Below are positions 55,367-64,000 of a stretch of DNA of 64,000 nucleotides, one piece after another. Each line of letters starts with the position of its first letter. The first letter of the stretch is position 1. The translations under genes were made by a program, and so were the position numbers. This DNA comes from Isoetes taiwanensis (Eukaryota; Streptophyta; Lycopodiopsida; Isoetales; Isoetaceae), in assembly GCA_021234155.1 (NCBI GenBank), contig JAJEKV010000177.1, positions 622,001 through 686,000 on the forward strand, in the 5' to 3' direction. Below the pieces are notes generated by a model, which made no database searches, was not told where the DNA came from, and saw only the letters and a program-made list of their open reading frames with translations.

Positions 55367-55976
55367 TGTTTGGGGGTTTTGGTTCGGGGGTTCTGGAAGA
55401 CAGCCCTCTGTGAGGACACGTGGATCTAACAGAGAGTCCGGGGACTATGTCACTTGGGATTTGCAAGAAGAGAAGAAGAAGAAGAAAACAGAACAAATGA
55501 GAGGAAAATGATAAGCTTCCTTGATATCAATGATGAACATACATGAGCTCGCAATAGAGAGAAGAAACCGAAGGAGACAAGACTCAAAACTCATCTAGAA
55601 CTCATATCACAGCTCTAGTCATATATATAGTACAATGGCCTTGGGCCCAATATAGACACTCCGACGATCTCGGTCTTTGACTCACGGAAGGAGGCCCGAT
55701 TTTGCGTGAATGTTGGCGGTGCCTCTTGAAATGCCTAGAATCACGCTGACGCTGACACGGGCGGTGACGGGTCATTACTTGTCTGAGCGGCGCCTCTTGT
55801 TGACGGACGCAGGCTTTGACTGCGTGGTCTGCTGCTTGGTCTTCTGCTGAGCCTTTGATGGCTGACCCGTGTGCTGAGCCTTTGATGGCTGACCCGTGGC
55901 TGACTGAGGATCCTTGAGCTTGACCTGGTCTGTCGTATGCATGAATAGTCCTGTACCAGGAGGCACAGGACTAACA
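55367..55976 (-). repeat. 5' LTR of the gypsy element
   Basis: 610 bp, TGTTTGG ... CTAACA, matching 44810-45422. A TATATATA run near 55619-55628 could serve transcription on the minus strand. It carries a second copy of the basic tail of the 3' ORF (55966-55775), as expected because the ORF ends inside the LTR. Confidence 0.93.
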
Positions 55977-55981
55977 CTGTT
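55977..55981. repeat. 5-bp target-site duplication, right
   Basis: CTGTT after the right LTR; it also begins the resumed kinase sequence CTGTTAAAGTC. Confidence 0.9.
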
Positions 55982-56842
55982 AAAGTCTTATCCCAAAATA
56001 CTGGTGAAAATGAGTTGCAGTTTGTTGCAGAGCTTTCTGTAATAAGTCATTTTAGGCACAAGAACCTTCTGAGCCTAACAGGATGGTGTCATGAGAAGGG
56101 AAAGTTGCTGCTGATTTATGATTATATGCAAAATGGCAGCTTGGATAAGTACCTCTTCAATCCTTCCTATGTTCTTTCGTGGCGACAGAGATATAACATA
56201 ATACTAGGGGTAGCAGAAGACCTTTCTTTTCTTCACCATGGATGGGAACAAAAGGTTGTGCATAGAGACATCAAGGCTTCCAATGTTCTTTTAGATAGTA
56301 ATTTTGTGCCTCATGTAGGTGATTTTGGGCTTGCCAAGTTGTTGGATTCTGACAAAACAGAGGTGGAAATGACCAGGATAGGCACCTTAGGTTACATTGC
56401 TCCTAAACTGATTAAGCTAGGCGAGGCGAGTGAAAAATCTGATGTCTATAGCTTTGGAGTATTGGTACTTGAAGTAGCAACTGGGAAAAAAGTGGTTGAT
56501 GTGAACCTAGGGGTACACTTAGTTCAGTGGGTATGGTAAAAAAAAGAAGAGCACCAGATATTGGACGTTGCAGATCCCAATTTAGAAACTATGTTTGACA
56601 AAGTTCAATTGACAACTGTTTTAGTGTTAGGATTGTTGTGCTGCCAAGAAGATCCTCATCAGAGACCAAGCATGAGAAAATGTTGCAATATGCTTAAAAG
56701 AGATGAATCTCTACCTTCTCTTGTCAATATGGCTGAAAGTGATATTTCGTTCCTTGGGGGGCCTAGCACTAGCACAACCTTTAACTCCTCCCAGGCCGCT
56801 CCTGCATCTTCATCTTTATATGATTTTACAATGAGCAAGTAG
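55979..56842 (+). pseudogene. L-type lectin receptor-like kinase, 3' part
   Basis: Continues the kinase gene exactly after the insertion: VKVLSQNTGENELQFVAELS, then LIYDYMQNGSLDKYLF, VVHRDIKASNVLLD (catalytic loop), VGDFGLAKLLD (DFG), GTLGYIAPKLIKLGEASEKS and DVYSFGVLVLEVATGKK. The usual A-P-E is A-P-K, losing a structural Glu. An in-frame TAA at 56537-56539 (after VQWVW) precedes KKEEHQILDVADPNLETMFD and HQRPSMRKCCNML, so the last ~100 codons are cut off. Termination is at SLYDFTMSK-TAG. Frameshift, insertion and nonsense codon together make this a dead gene. Confidence 0.93.
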
Positions 56843-56932
56843 GATGTGATTCCAAGATTCTGATGTTTAATTCCTGCAAGTAGCAGTGACCTTGTCTAGA
56901 ATAATAAAAACTTATACCATGTTATGGTGCAG

Positions 56933-57532
56933 GTTAAAGGACGTGTTTAAGGAGACTGACGGAGGAAGACAAAGGTTTCTGTTAGAACTGGAATTTGTGC
57001 AGTGCCTTGCTAATCCAACTTATCTTCATTCTAAGAGGTTTGTTCCCTGTATAAGTAAAAGCGTTCAGCAACAAGTATTTGAGCTGAAGTAGTTAGTCGA
57101 AGTTGAAAGTATTCAAACTGAATTTAGGTTATATCGTTGCTTTAACCCTTAGTCATATATTTTGCATACTTTAATGTATCATGTTCATAGACATCTTAAG
57201 CTTTTGCATCTCTCTGTCCATAGTACCTTTTCACTTGCAGACTTGGCACAAAATCGTTATTTTGATGATGAGTCATTTATTGGGTATTTAAAGTTCCTAC
57301 AGTACTGGCGGCGGCCAGAATATGCAAAATTTATAGTGTATGCCATTCCTTTTGTTTTATTATAATGCCACACTAAGTAATTAGATCATCATAGAATTTT
57401 GATAATTTGTGACGTGTGATGTATGAATGCATTGTATTCTAAATTTAATGTAATGTTGTTATTTCTTCTACAGGTATCCTCATGCTTTATTCTTCTTGGA
57501 GCTGCCTCAGAGTTCTCACTTTCGCAGTGATC
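56933..57532 (+). pseudogene. MED31 (Mediator subunit 31) partial copy 1
   Basis: MED31/SOH1 is a small subunit of the middle module of Mediator, the RNA polymerase II co-activator. Exons: 56933-57030 (GGRQRFLLELEFVQCLANPT-YLH), 57241-57337 (LAQNRYFDDESFIGYLKFLQ, YWRRPEYAKFIV) and 57474-57532 (YPHALFFLELPQSSHFRS). Acceptors are good (GTGCAG, TTGCAG, CTACAG) and the joins keep phase (H-Y-L-A-Q, I-V-Y-P). The donor after the first exon is CTAAG rather than GTAAG. The first coding exon and the last exon (after HPANK) are missing, so it is a gene fragment. Confidence 0.88.
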
Positions 57533-57642
57533 ATTTTACAATGAGCAAGTAGGATGTGATTCCAAGATTTCGATGTTTAATTTCTGCAAGTAGCAGTGAC
57601 CTTGTGTAGAATAATAGAAACTTATACCATGTTATGGTGCAG

Positions 57643-58302
57643 GTTGAAGGACGTTAAAATATACTTCCTTCCTTCCTTCCTTCCTTCCTTCCTTCCTTCC
57701 TTTAAGGAGACTGATGGAGGAAGACAAAGGTTTCTGTTAGAACTGGAATTTGTGCAGTGCCTTGCTTATCCAACTTATCTTCATTCTAAGAGATTTGTTC
57801 CCTGTATAAGTAAAAGCGTTCAGCAACAAGTATTTGAGCTGAAGTAGTTAGTCGAAGTTAAAAGTCTTCAAACTGAATTTAGGTTATATCGTTGCTTTAG
57901 CTGTTAGTCATATTTTTTGCATAATTTATTGTATCCTGTTCATAGACATCTTAAGCTTTTGCATCTCTCTGACCATAGTACCTTTTCACTTGCAGACTTG
58001 GCATAAAATCGCTATTTAGACGATGAGTCATTTATTGGGTATTTAAAGTTCCTACAGTACTGGCGATGGCCAGAATATGCAAAATTTATAGTGTATGCCA
58101 TTCTTTCTGTTTTGTTACGATGCCACACTAAGTAGTTAGATCATCATAGAATTTTGATAATTTGTGTGATGTATGAATGCATTGTATTCTAAATTTAATG
58201 TAATGATGTTATTTCTTCTATAGGTATCATCATGCTTTATTCTTCTTGGACCTGCCTCAGAGTTCTCACTTTCGCAGTGCCATGGCACACCCCGCCAATA
58301 AG
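57643..58302 (+). pseudogene. MED31 partial copy 2, with stop and microsatellite
   Basis: Same three exons: 57643-57785 (with a (CTTC)n insert before KETDGGRQRFLLELEFVQCL), 57996-58092 and 58224-58302. The middle exon has TAA in place of CAA (DLA-stop-NRY) and W-P for R-P; the third reads YHHALFFLDLPQSSHFRSAM then AHPANK and ends at a donor (AAG/GTAGAA). It shares the CTAAG donor defect with copy 1. It extends one step further downstream than copy 1; the last exon would lie beyond the inserted element, possibly outside the window. Confidence 0.88.
57663..57702. repeat. (CTTC)n microsatellite in MED31 copy 2
   Basis: About ten CCTT/CTTC units, absent from copy 1, so it arose or expanded after the duplication. 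Confidence 0.95.
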
Positions 58303-58374
58303 GTAGAAAATAGGTCCTGCAGTATGTACATACTTTTTATTCTAAGAAATCACAAAGCAAGTATTTTACTGTAT

Positions 58375-58534
58375 TGCCACGGTTCTATTGCGACAGCAAT
58401 AGAACCGACATTCCTTGGATGGGGACGCCTTTCTTCACATCTCCTATTTATTCATCCTCTTGTCTCATTTTCACTCATCGGCGTTCTCTTGAGCTCCCCT
58501 TTTCTGTTTTCTCTTTTTTGGCTCCTCAAGTTTT
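58375..58534 (+). repeat. Terminal direct repeat, left copy, with 12-bp hairpin
   Basis: Matches 63577-63738 closely. A perfect hairpin with arm CGGTTCTATTGC and loop GACA lies at 58379-58406. Confidence 0.9.
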
Positions 58535-58764
58535 TGCTGCCTTCTCATGTTCTTCTCGTGTTCTGCTCTCTTGTCATGCAGCGCTAACCGTCCAAGGTTT
58601 CAGATGGGCGACCCGTGGTTCACAGTGCGGGGTTTGCAGCGAGCATACAAGGTTTGGTTTTCTTGATCACTGGACGGTAAGTCTTTCAATTGTGTTTCTT
58701 GATATTTGTGTTTCATAGACTTAGTTGTTGTAATAAGCAGCTCTGATTGCCACTTCTTTGCCTC

Positions 58765-58905
58765 AGTTTCTGCCCTTGGGGCATATAGCCCAGCTTCGAT
58801 TTGGGTTGGGTTGCTATTGGTTTTTTCATGCAGATCTACGGATTGATCACTTCTTTGCTGTTTTACGCCCTTGGGGCATATAGCCCAGCTTCGGTTTGGA
58901 TTTGG
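58765..58905. repeat. Two copies of a 40-bp motif
   Basis: GCCCTTGGGGCATATAGCCC with AGCTTCG(A/G)TTTGG occurs at about 58773 and 58866. Confidence 0.85.
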
Positions 58906-59313
58906 GTCTGCGGATTGGGGCATCTAGGTTTTGGATTGAGCGGGGTTTGGCATGCCCCGGATGTAGATCCTCAGCCATCTCTGCTCCCGATTTTTTGATA
59001 TTGTCGGTTTGTATATGTTTATTTTCTTGGTTGTCTGATATCTTCACGCACGAGGGCGGTTTTGTTCCCTATCCGCTCGAGTCGGTCGTGTTTTGCGAGA
59101 GCATAATCGGGATCAATCGTGCTAGTATGTTCAAGGTCCACCCTGAGGCGATGATCTTCGCTGGATTCGGCCGGATGCAGGTCAGCGACCGAGTTTGCTG
59201 CCCATCTTTTGCACGAAGCGGCAGAGCTCCGCGCCGCTCGACCCGACCTCTGCGTTCTTTGCTTAGGTAAGGGGATCTTAGGGTCGTTGCTTTCCACCAT
59301 TCGTTATTTGGGT

Positions 59314-59440
59314 TCTTGGTTTTGATTTAACATGGTTCATTTTGCATATGCCCATGTTGTTCCCTTAATAACGAATTTCTTGGTTTTGATTTAACATGGT
59401 TGGATCTTGCATATGCCCATGTTGTTCCCTTAGTTCCTGT
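59314..59440. repeat. Tandem repeat, two copies of about 65 bp
   Basis: GGTTTTGATTTAACATGGTT, then TTGCATATGCCCATGTTGTT, twice in a row. Confidence 0.9.
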
Positions 59441-60599
59441 CTAGTCTTGTTTTGGCATGATAGTTCGGGGTCTTCTACTTTTGCTGCTTATGATTTAGTG
59501 ACCTTAATTCATTCCTTGCGATGTGACATTTATTTTTCAACATAGGTGTCTTGCAGGGATGCATGTGCTTTGCAAGTTGATATAGTTCCATGGTGAATTT
59601 GATTAGAATAACACATTTTTTTAGCTTCCTATTGTATACCTGAATCGGCTTTGGTGATTTGTGAGCTAGACAGAGAAGCCATGGGGGGCAAGCTTTATGG
59701 TTTGTCCTAGGATTGGTGGCATATCATCCAAAATTTTGACCAGGTTATCACCATTCTCATGCTTTCCTAGAGATCACTTACCGGGGTTGTATGAGGCGTT
59801 TTGCCTTAAAGCACTTTCATCAAATTCGTGTGACCCTAGCTCTAATACTTGTGGCCCTAGTTTGTATGTTTGTATTAATTTGGTGTGATCTTTGCCCCTA
59901 GCCTTTAAGTCTTCAACGAGGTTTTCCTTAGGATATCCATAGCTTGGCTTGCTCTGGGTTGCATAGTGGCTTTTTTCAGATTTTGGTAGTCATCATGCTT
60001 CGATATCGGTTTCTTCTGGGCATTGCATATCTCGATGTGGTATTTAGTAAAACTTGTATAGTTTTTGACATGATCTTGTGCTAAATTTGACATGGGACCT
60101 TTCTTGTATCCTTATTTTTGAGCATTACTAGTCATATGGTTCGTCTGTTTTCTTATGCTTTGGTTACAAAGAGTGCTTAAGTTTTCATTTATCGTAGTTA
60201 TTTTTCTCTAGTTCCTTGCTTTCATGCGCGTTTGTGCGGTTCATTGCTCTAGGTATGGGTTATAACCTTCATATGCACATGCTTCTTTAGTACAGTCATG
60301 CCATCTCGTCATTTTTTTTTTTGCTTGATAGTGCAATTGTCTCCATGGTTTTTATTGTGCATATTGACCAGACGTTATTGTATGGGGGGAGAAAATTTTC
60401 TTTTTTCAGTTGGGACGCATATTTTTTGGTTGCAGACATTTGAACCTTTTCTCGAAAGCAGGTTTACATCGGTTGGTCGGAGTGCTTATTCCTAGACATG
60501 TAGGTTGATGCTCGTGTCGTTGATATGCATGTTTTTTCTTATTGCTACAGTGACAGTCTACATATAATTTCCTAGTCCCTATGTTTTACTAATATTTCT

Positions 60600-61145
60600 G
60601 ATTATATGGTTTACACATTTTTTCCTAGCCACTCATTTGGTCATCTTACTCCTTTAACCCTGTTTGCTCCTGTGATTGGGTTTCTTTCTCGTTGTACCTT
60701 TTGTCCCATGTTTCTAATTGAATGTTTTGCATTTTTTATGCTTTCTTCCTCTTTTCGTGATCCCAAAATTATGTCGTCCAACGCATTACATTTTCTTTCT
60801 TGATCGTCTTTTTCGTCTCGCATTTTTCCTTACCTTCTTTTGTCTCAGTCATCTTAGTTTTTCTAATTGTTCTGTCTCCTTCATTTGTTCATCTCATCTT
60901 TTGCCTTGTCGTTGTTCTTTCTGCCCTGTTAGGGTCTAGGGTCCAGTTGCTTGGCCTTTTTGTTTTTGTTTGTCCTAGTTGCGGGGTTTTCCGCAGATTT
61001 TCTTATTTTTATGTGTTTACGTATAGATTTCCTAACCCGTATGGTTGTCTCATATTCCTATTTATCTGGGTTACACATATTTTTTCTAGCCACTCCTATG
61101 GTCATCTTACTCTCTTCACCCCGTTTGCTCCTATGATCGGGTTCC
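60600..61145. repeat. Diverged duplication of about 65 bp in the pyrimidine-rich region
   Basis: ATTTTTTCCTAGCCACTCAT then GGTCATCTTACTCC at about 60617 recurs as ATTTTTTCTAGCCACTCCTA then GGTCATCTTACTCT at about 61078, each followed by GTTTGCTCCT. Confidence 0.8.
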
Positions 61146-62756
61146 TTTCTTGCTTTACATTTCCTTCCATGTATCTCAGTATGTTCCCTTCGCTTGTTTT
61201 CATTTGGATGTCTTCCATTTTTTATGCTTTCAGGTTTATCTTCCACATTAGTTTCTAGGCATCACGTGCTCCTTTCGTTCGAGTCGTCGTCTGCATCTTG
61301 TCTACCTTATGAATATGCTATCTTGGTTCTCTTGCTTTAGGGTTTTTCTTGTCCCTTATGGATACTTTATCTAGTATTATGGCTCTTGTTTCCAACATTA
61401 ATGTAGATAGGTTATATGCTCTTTTTCCTTGTGTATTCTAGTTTACGACTGCGCAATTGTTTTTCTATTTATGGTGTTGGTCGTGTGTATTCGCGAGATC
61501 AGTGCAGGCTCCTTTTCTATAACTTTTCGGTTCTTGCTGATGGAGGTCTTTGAGGGCCTGCTCTTGCTCTTTCTTATAGTTACCTTTGTGTGCCTGTTTA
61601 ACATTGCATTTTTTGACCTTACGTCATGCGACCTTAACTATGTTGTCCCTATGTACTTTGTTCCTCTGTTCACGAGCCCTTTATTTTCCTATTTTTTCAC
61701 CTTTATATCTTGTTTGTTTATTTGTCCTCCGTATTGATCCTTACCTCTTGATCCACACTCCTTGTTCCTCCTCTATTTCTTTCACTTACCCTTTTGAAGC
61801 ATCCTTTCTTTGGTTTCTCATACTAACCATCTAGGAGCATTGTTGTGCTCATACAAAGGATTTATTTCTCGGTTTTGTGGCATCCTTAGTCGGTTTTGTT
61901 TGCAAGCATGCTTTCTTTGATCTCATATCCACATCTCGCATGCGGGTTTACAACATGTTTTTTTAGATAATTTATTTTTTATTTTTGCGAGCATATTCTC
62001 TTGGATTTCATAGTCGACTCTTGCAAGCATATTAGAATAACTTGTCGTTTATATAGTTCAGCATCTAGTTTACTTGTATGTATTGGCACAATTATCTTTC
62101 TTTAAGTATCTTATGTGTTTTGGTTCATATTTTGATTTGTTTCTTGTGTTTCGCTCATTCCATTTTCCTCGTTACATCATGATTTCACAATCATTGCTCG
62201 ATTGTTTCTGGCTTTTCATGTTTGGGATGTCTGGAAGGCATGTTTAGTTCCATTATCTCTTGTCTCCCTTTATTTCATATTTTTTCATTTGATTCCGTAA
62301 CTTCTGTTTTATTATTCCATGGTGATGTTGCCCCTTTTTGTCACCTTGGATAATATTACTCTTCTTACTCCTCCGACCCGCTTTTGGGCCCTTCAATCCT
62401 GTTAGTTTGTGCCCTATTGCCTTGCTTACCCCTTCTTGCCACTGTCGCAGTTCTGTTATTTCTTCTTTGGTCCTTTGGTTTTCGGGTTTATCTCGTTCAT
62501 GGATTGCCATTAGAGGCTCCCACATTTGTCTCTAGGCGTCTTGTGCTCCTTTTGTTTAGTCGTCTTCTGCATCTTGTCTTTCTTGTGAATATGGCCATCT
62601 TGGTTTCTCACTCCTGTTTTGAATTATTATGCTCTTTTCGAGGGCTATTCTTGCTAGTTCCAAGAGTTGAAGTTAGTTAACAAATTTCTATGGTTTTACT
62701 GGTATTTTCTTTTTAGTTATGAAATGTTATCTCCTCGGATTTCTTTGAGTTGTTGC

Positions 62757-62885
62757 AGTTTACAATTGTCACTATGGTTCTACTAGTGCATGTTGATCTT
62801 TTGTTATGATATATCTCTTTTTACAATTGTCACTATGGTTCTACTAGTGCATGTTGATCTTTTGTTATGATATATCTCTTTTTAT
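62757..62885. repeat. Tandem repeat, two copies of about 62 bp
   Basis: TTTACAATTGTCACTATGGT and the following TCTACTAGTGCATGTTGATC occur twice without visible mismatch. Confidence 0.95.
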
Positions 62886-63161
62886 AGGGGTCGATTGGAC
62901 ATGGATGTTCTTTCTTTGAGTTCTTATCATTTTGAGTTTTTCCTTTCCTTTGGAAAGCGTTACCCTCTAGTATTTCGTGGTTGCATGGAGGTCGTTGAGG
63001 GCCTATTGTCGCTTTCTTCTCAGTGTTCTCATGGTTGCCCCTATGGGCGTGTTAGACATTTGTATTATGCAGCCTTGCATCATGCGACATTAAGTATGTT
63101 GTCCTTATGTACTCTATTTTTTTTTGTTCACGATCCCTTTATCTTCCCTTGTCTTCATCAT

Positions 63162-63260
63162 TATGTTTGGTTCGTCTCTTTTGTCCTTTACTCGCCTTTT
63201 CTCCTCATCTATGTTTGGTTCGTCTCTTTTGTCCTTTACTCGTCTTTTCTCCTTATCTCT
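63162..63260. repeat. Tandem repeat, two copies of about 48 bp
   Basis: TATGTTTGGTTCGTCTCTTT then TGTCCTTTACTCG, twice, differing at a few bases. Confidence 0.9.
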
Positions 63261-63576
63261 TTCACTTACCCTCTTGAAACGTCTTGGTCCTTCTTGAATC
63301 GTCTTGATGTTTGCTCTCCTTCGTGTGTTCGCCGTCTCGCCATAGTTCTTTGCCTTCTTAGTGCCACTTTTATCATACTCTTTATCCTGATTCACTTTGC
63401 CTAGCCTTTTGTTGTTGTCCCAGTTGCCTATTCTATTCCGGTCATCTTTCTTTGTGTTTTCCTCACTTTGGTTGCTCTGCCCTTTCCCCTAGTTATCTTC
63501 CTTTGTCTAGTCCTTTTGAGATAGATTCCTCTTCTATCGGCCAACTTCTTTGTCTCATAGGACCCATCCATAGGAA

Positions 63577-63738
63577 TGCCACGATTCTATTGCGACAGCA
63601 ATAGAACCGACATTCCTTGGATGGGGACGCCTTTCTTCACATCTCCTATTTATTCATCCTCTTGTCTCATTTTCACTCATCGGCGTTCTCTTGAGCTCCC
63701 CTTTTTGTTTTCTCTTTTTTTGGCTCCTCAAGTTTCCC
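63577..63738 (+). repeat. Terminal direct repeat, right copy
   Basis: Begins TGCCACGATTC; same hairpin as the left copy but with one arm mismatch (A for G). Similarity to the left copy fades after GGCTCCTCAAGTTT. Confidence 0.9.
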
Positions 63739-64000
63739 TCCCTCCTCCCTCTTGTGTCTTTTATGTTGTGGCTTTGTAGCCTTGGTTTTCCTCCATAGTT
63801 TCTTTTTCGGCGTGGTGTCGTAGCCTTCGAGACAATCTTGTTATTCATTTCCTCTCGGCGTGGCACTGTAGCCTCCGAGTGCTATTATATTTTTGATATT
63901 TGCGCTTTGGCCTCCCGCCCGTGATAGTTATTTGCATTTAATCGTGTTCGTTATTTCTTTTTCTTTTCTCTGTCCTTGAGATGTGCATTCTTGATGTCCT

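Larger units (their letters stand above)
44810..55976 (-). mobile_element. Ty3/gypsy retrotransposon, complete ends, inside the kinase gene
   Basis: 11,167 bp with LTRs at both ends, a 5-bp target duplication and a polypurine tract. Read on the minus strand: gag with zinc knuckles, aspartic protease, reverse transcriptase, RNase H, integrase with GPY-like end, then a long extra ORF. The order PR-RT-RH-IN and an ORF after integrase suit the Tat/Athila side of plant gypsy elements; the clade is inferred from the layout. Gag-pol is split by many frame changes. No convincing tRNA primer site was found inside the right LTR; the sequence there is GC-rich (CCGCCGCCGGCCGCC on the minus strand). Confidence 0.95.
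56823..58302 (+). repeat. Tandem duplication, unit about 710 bp
   Basis: TTTTACAATGAGCAAGTAGG marks both starts (about 56824 and 57534). Each unit carries the last bases of the kinase gene plus partial MED31. The second unit runs past the point where the first is cut and includes an extra (CTTC)n. Sequence identity is high, so the duplication is younger than the fusion of the two gene ends. Confidence 0.9.
58375..63999. mobile_element. Probable non-autonomous LTR element (LARD-like), pyrimidine-rich
   Basis: A direct repeat of about 160 bp starts TGCCACG at 58375 and at 63577, about 5.2 kb apart. The sequence between is strongly C/T-rich on the plus strand (especially 60600-63700), with no recognisable gag, pol or other gene. 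It follows the MED31 copy in what would be its last intron. The TG start, the terminal repeats and the lack of coding sequence suggest a large retrotransposon derivative. The 3' limit, primer site and target duplication are not visible, and the window ends inside the second repeat's neighbourhood. Confidence 0.5.

Noticed and set aside
58246-58718. Two overlapping ORFs of 113-114 codons downstream of MED31 copy 2
   Set aside because: They span a MED31 exon, an intron and the terminal repeat; hydrophobicity comes from pyrimidine-rich DNA.
60606-63404. Many plus-strand ORFs with hydrophobic, Phe/Leu/Ser/Cys-rich products suggesting membrane proteins
   Set aside because: C/T-rich DNA yields such codons in every frame; no conserved motif, no splice structure.

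Overview
The window looks like nuclear DNA of a land plant. It holds an L-type lectin receptor-like kinase, a HIPP-type HMA protein with a CaaX end, a CASP-like fragment, MED31 exons with plant-like GT-AG introns, a plant-type independent phosphoglycerate mutase, and Ty3/gypsy, Ty1/copia, L1-like and RTE-like retroelements. AT-rich spacers, many non-LTR elements and many gene relics would suit a seed-free plant such as a fern or lycophyte, but that placement is inference. The window is mostly repeats and broken genes; few loci look intact.

Layout. 1-4.1 kb: a partial minus-strand coding exon with a DGNHR motif runs off the left edge. To its right are two tandem arrays that share a 32-nt exon-like block, nine copies in all. 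4.1-13.85 kb: an L1-like LINE on the minus strand, bounded by an 18-bp target-site duplication and split in its endonuclease by a plus-strand RTE-like LINE. 14.0-15.3 kb: a SWIM zinc-finger gene with one frameshift. 15.5-16.4 kb: an A/C-rich degenerate repeat. 18.5-20.4 kb: a decayed hAT transposase. 22.4-30.1 kb: minus-strand exons for small basic proteins, two of them clear paralogues, with two LINE fragments between them. 31.8-32.4 kb: a HIPP-like gene. 33.0-34.9 kb: LINE and helicase debris. 35.6-37.0 kb: an iPGAM pseudogene. 38.9-39.3 kb: an intact small membrane-protein ORF. 40.2-42.9 kb: ESF1-like and CASP-like exons and two copia remnants.

43.7-56.8 kb: a lectin receptor kinase pseudogene, cut in its ATP-binding site by an 11.2-kb Ty3/gypsy element (44810-55976, minus strand, TG...CA LTRs, 5-bp target duplication, polypurine tract). 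The element's gag-pol is badly frameshifted, yet a 1,020-codon ORF after the integrase is open and runs through the polypurine tract into the LTR. 56.9-58.3 kb: two tandem partial copies of MED31. 58.4-64.0 kb: a pyrimidine-rich, mostly non-coding sequence that starts with a 160-bp repeat found again at 63.58 kb, probably a non-autonomous LTR element (LARD-like).

There is no operon-like or pathway-like link between the genes. The main story is insertion history: LINE into spacer, LINE into LINE, gypsy into kinase gene, then local duplications. Frameshifts are frequent; some could be sequencing errors, which raw reads would settle.
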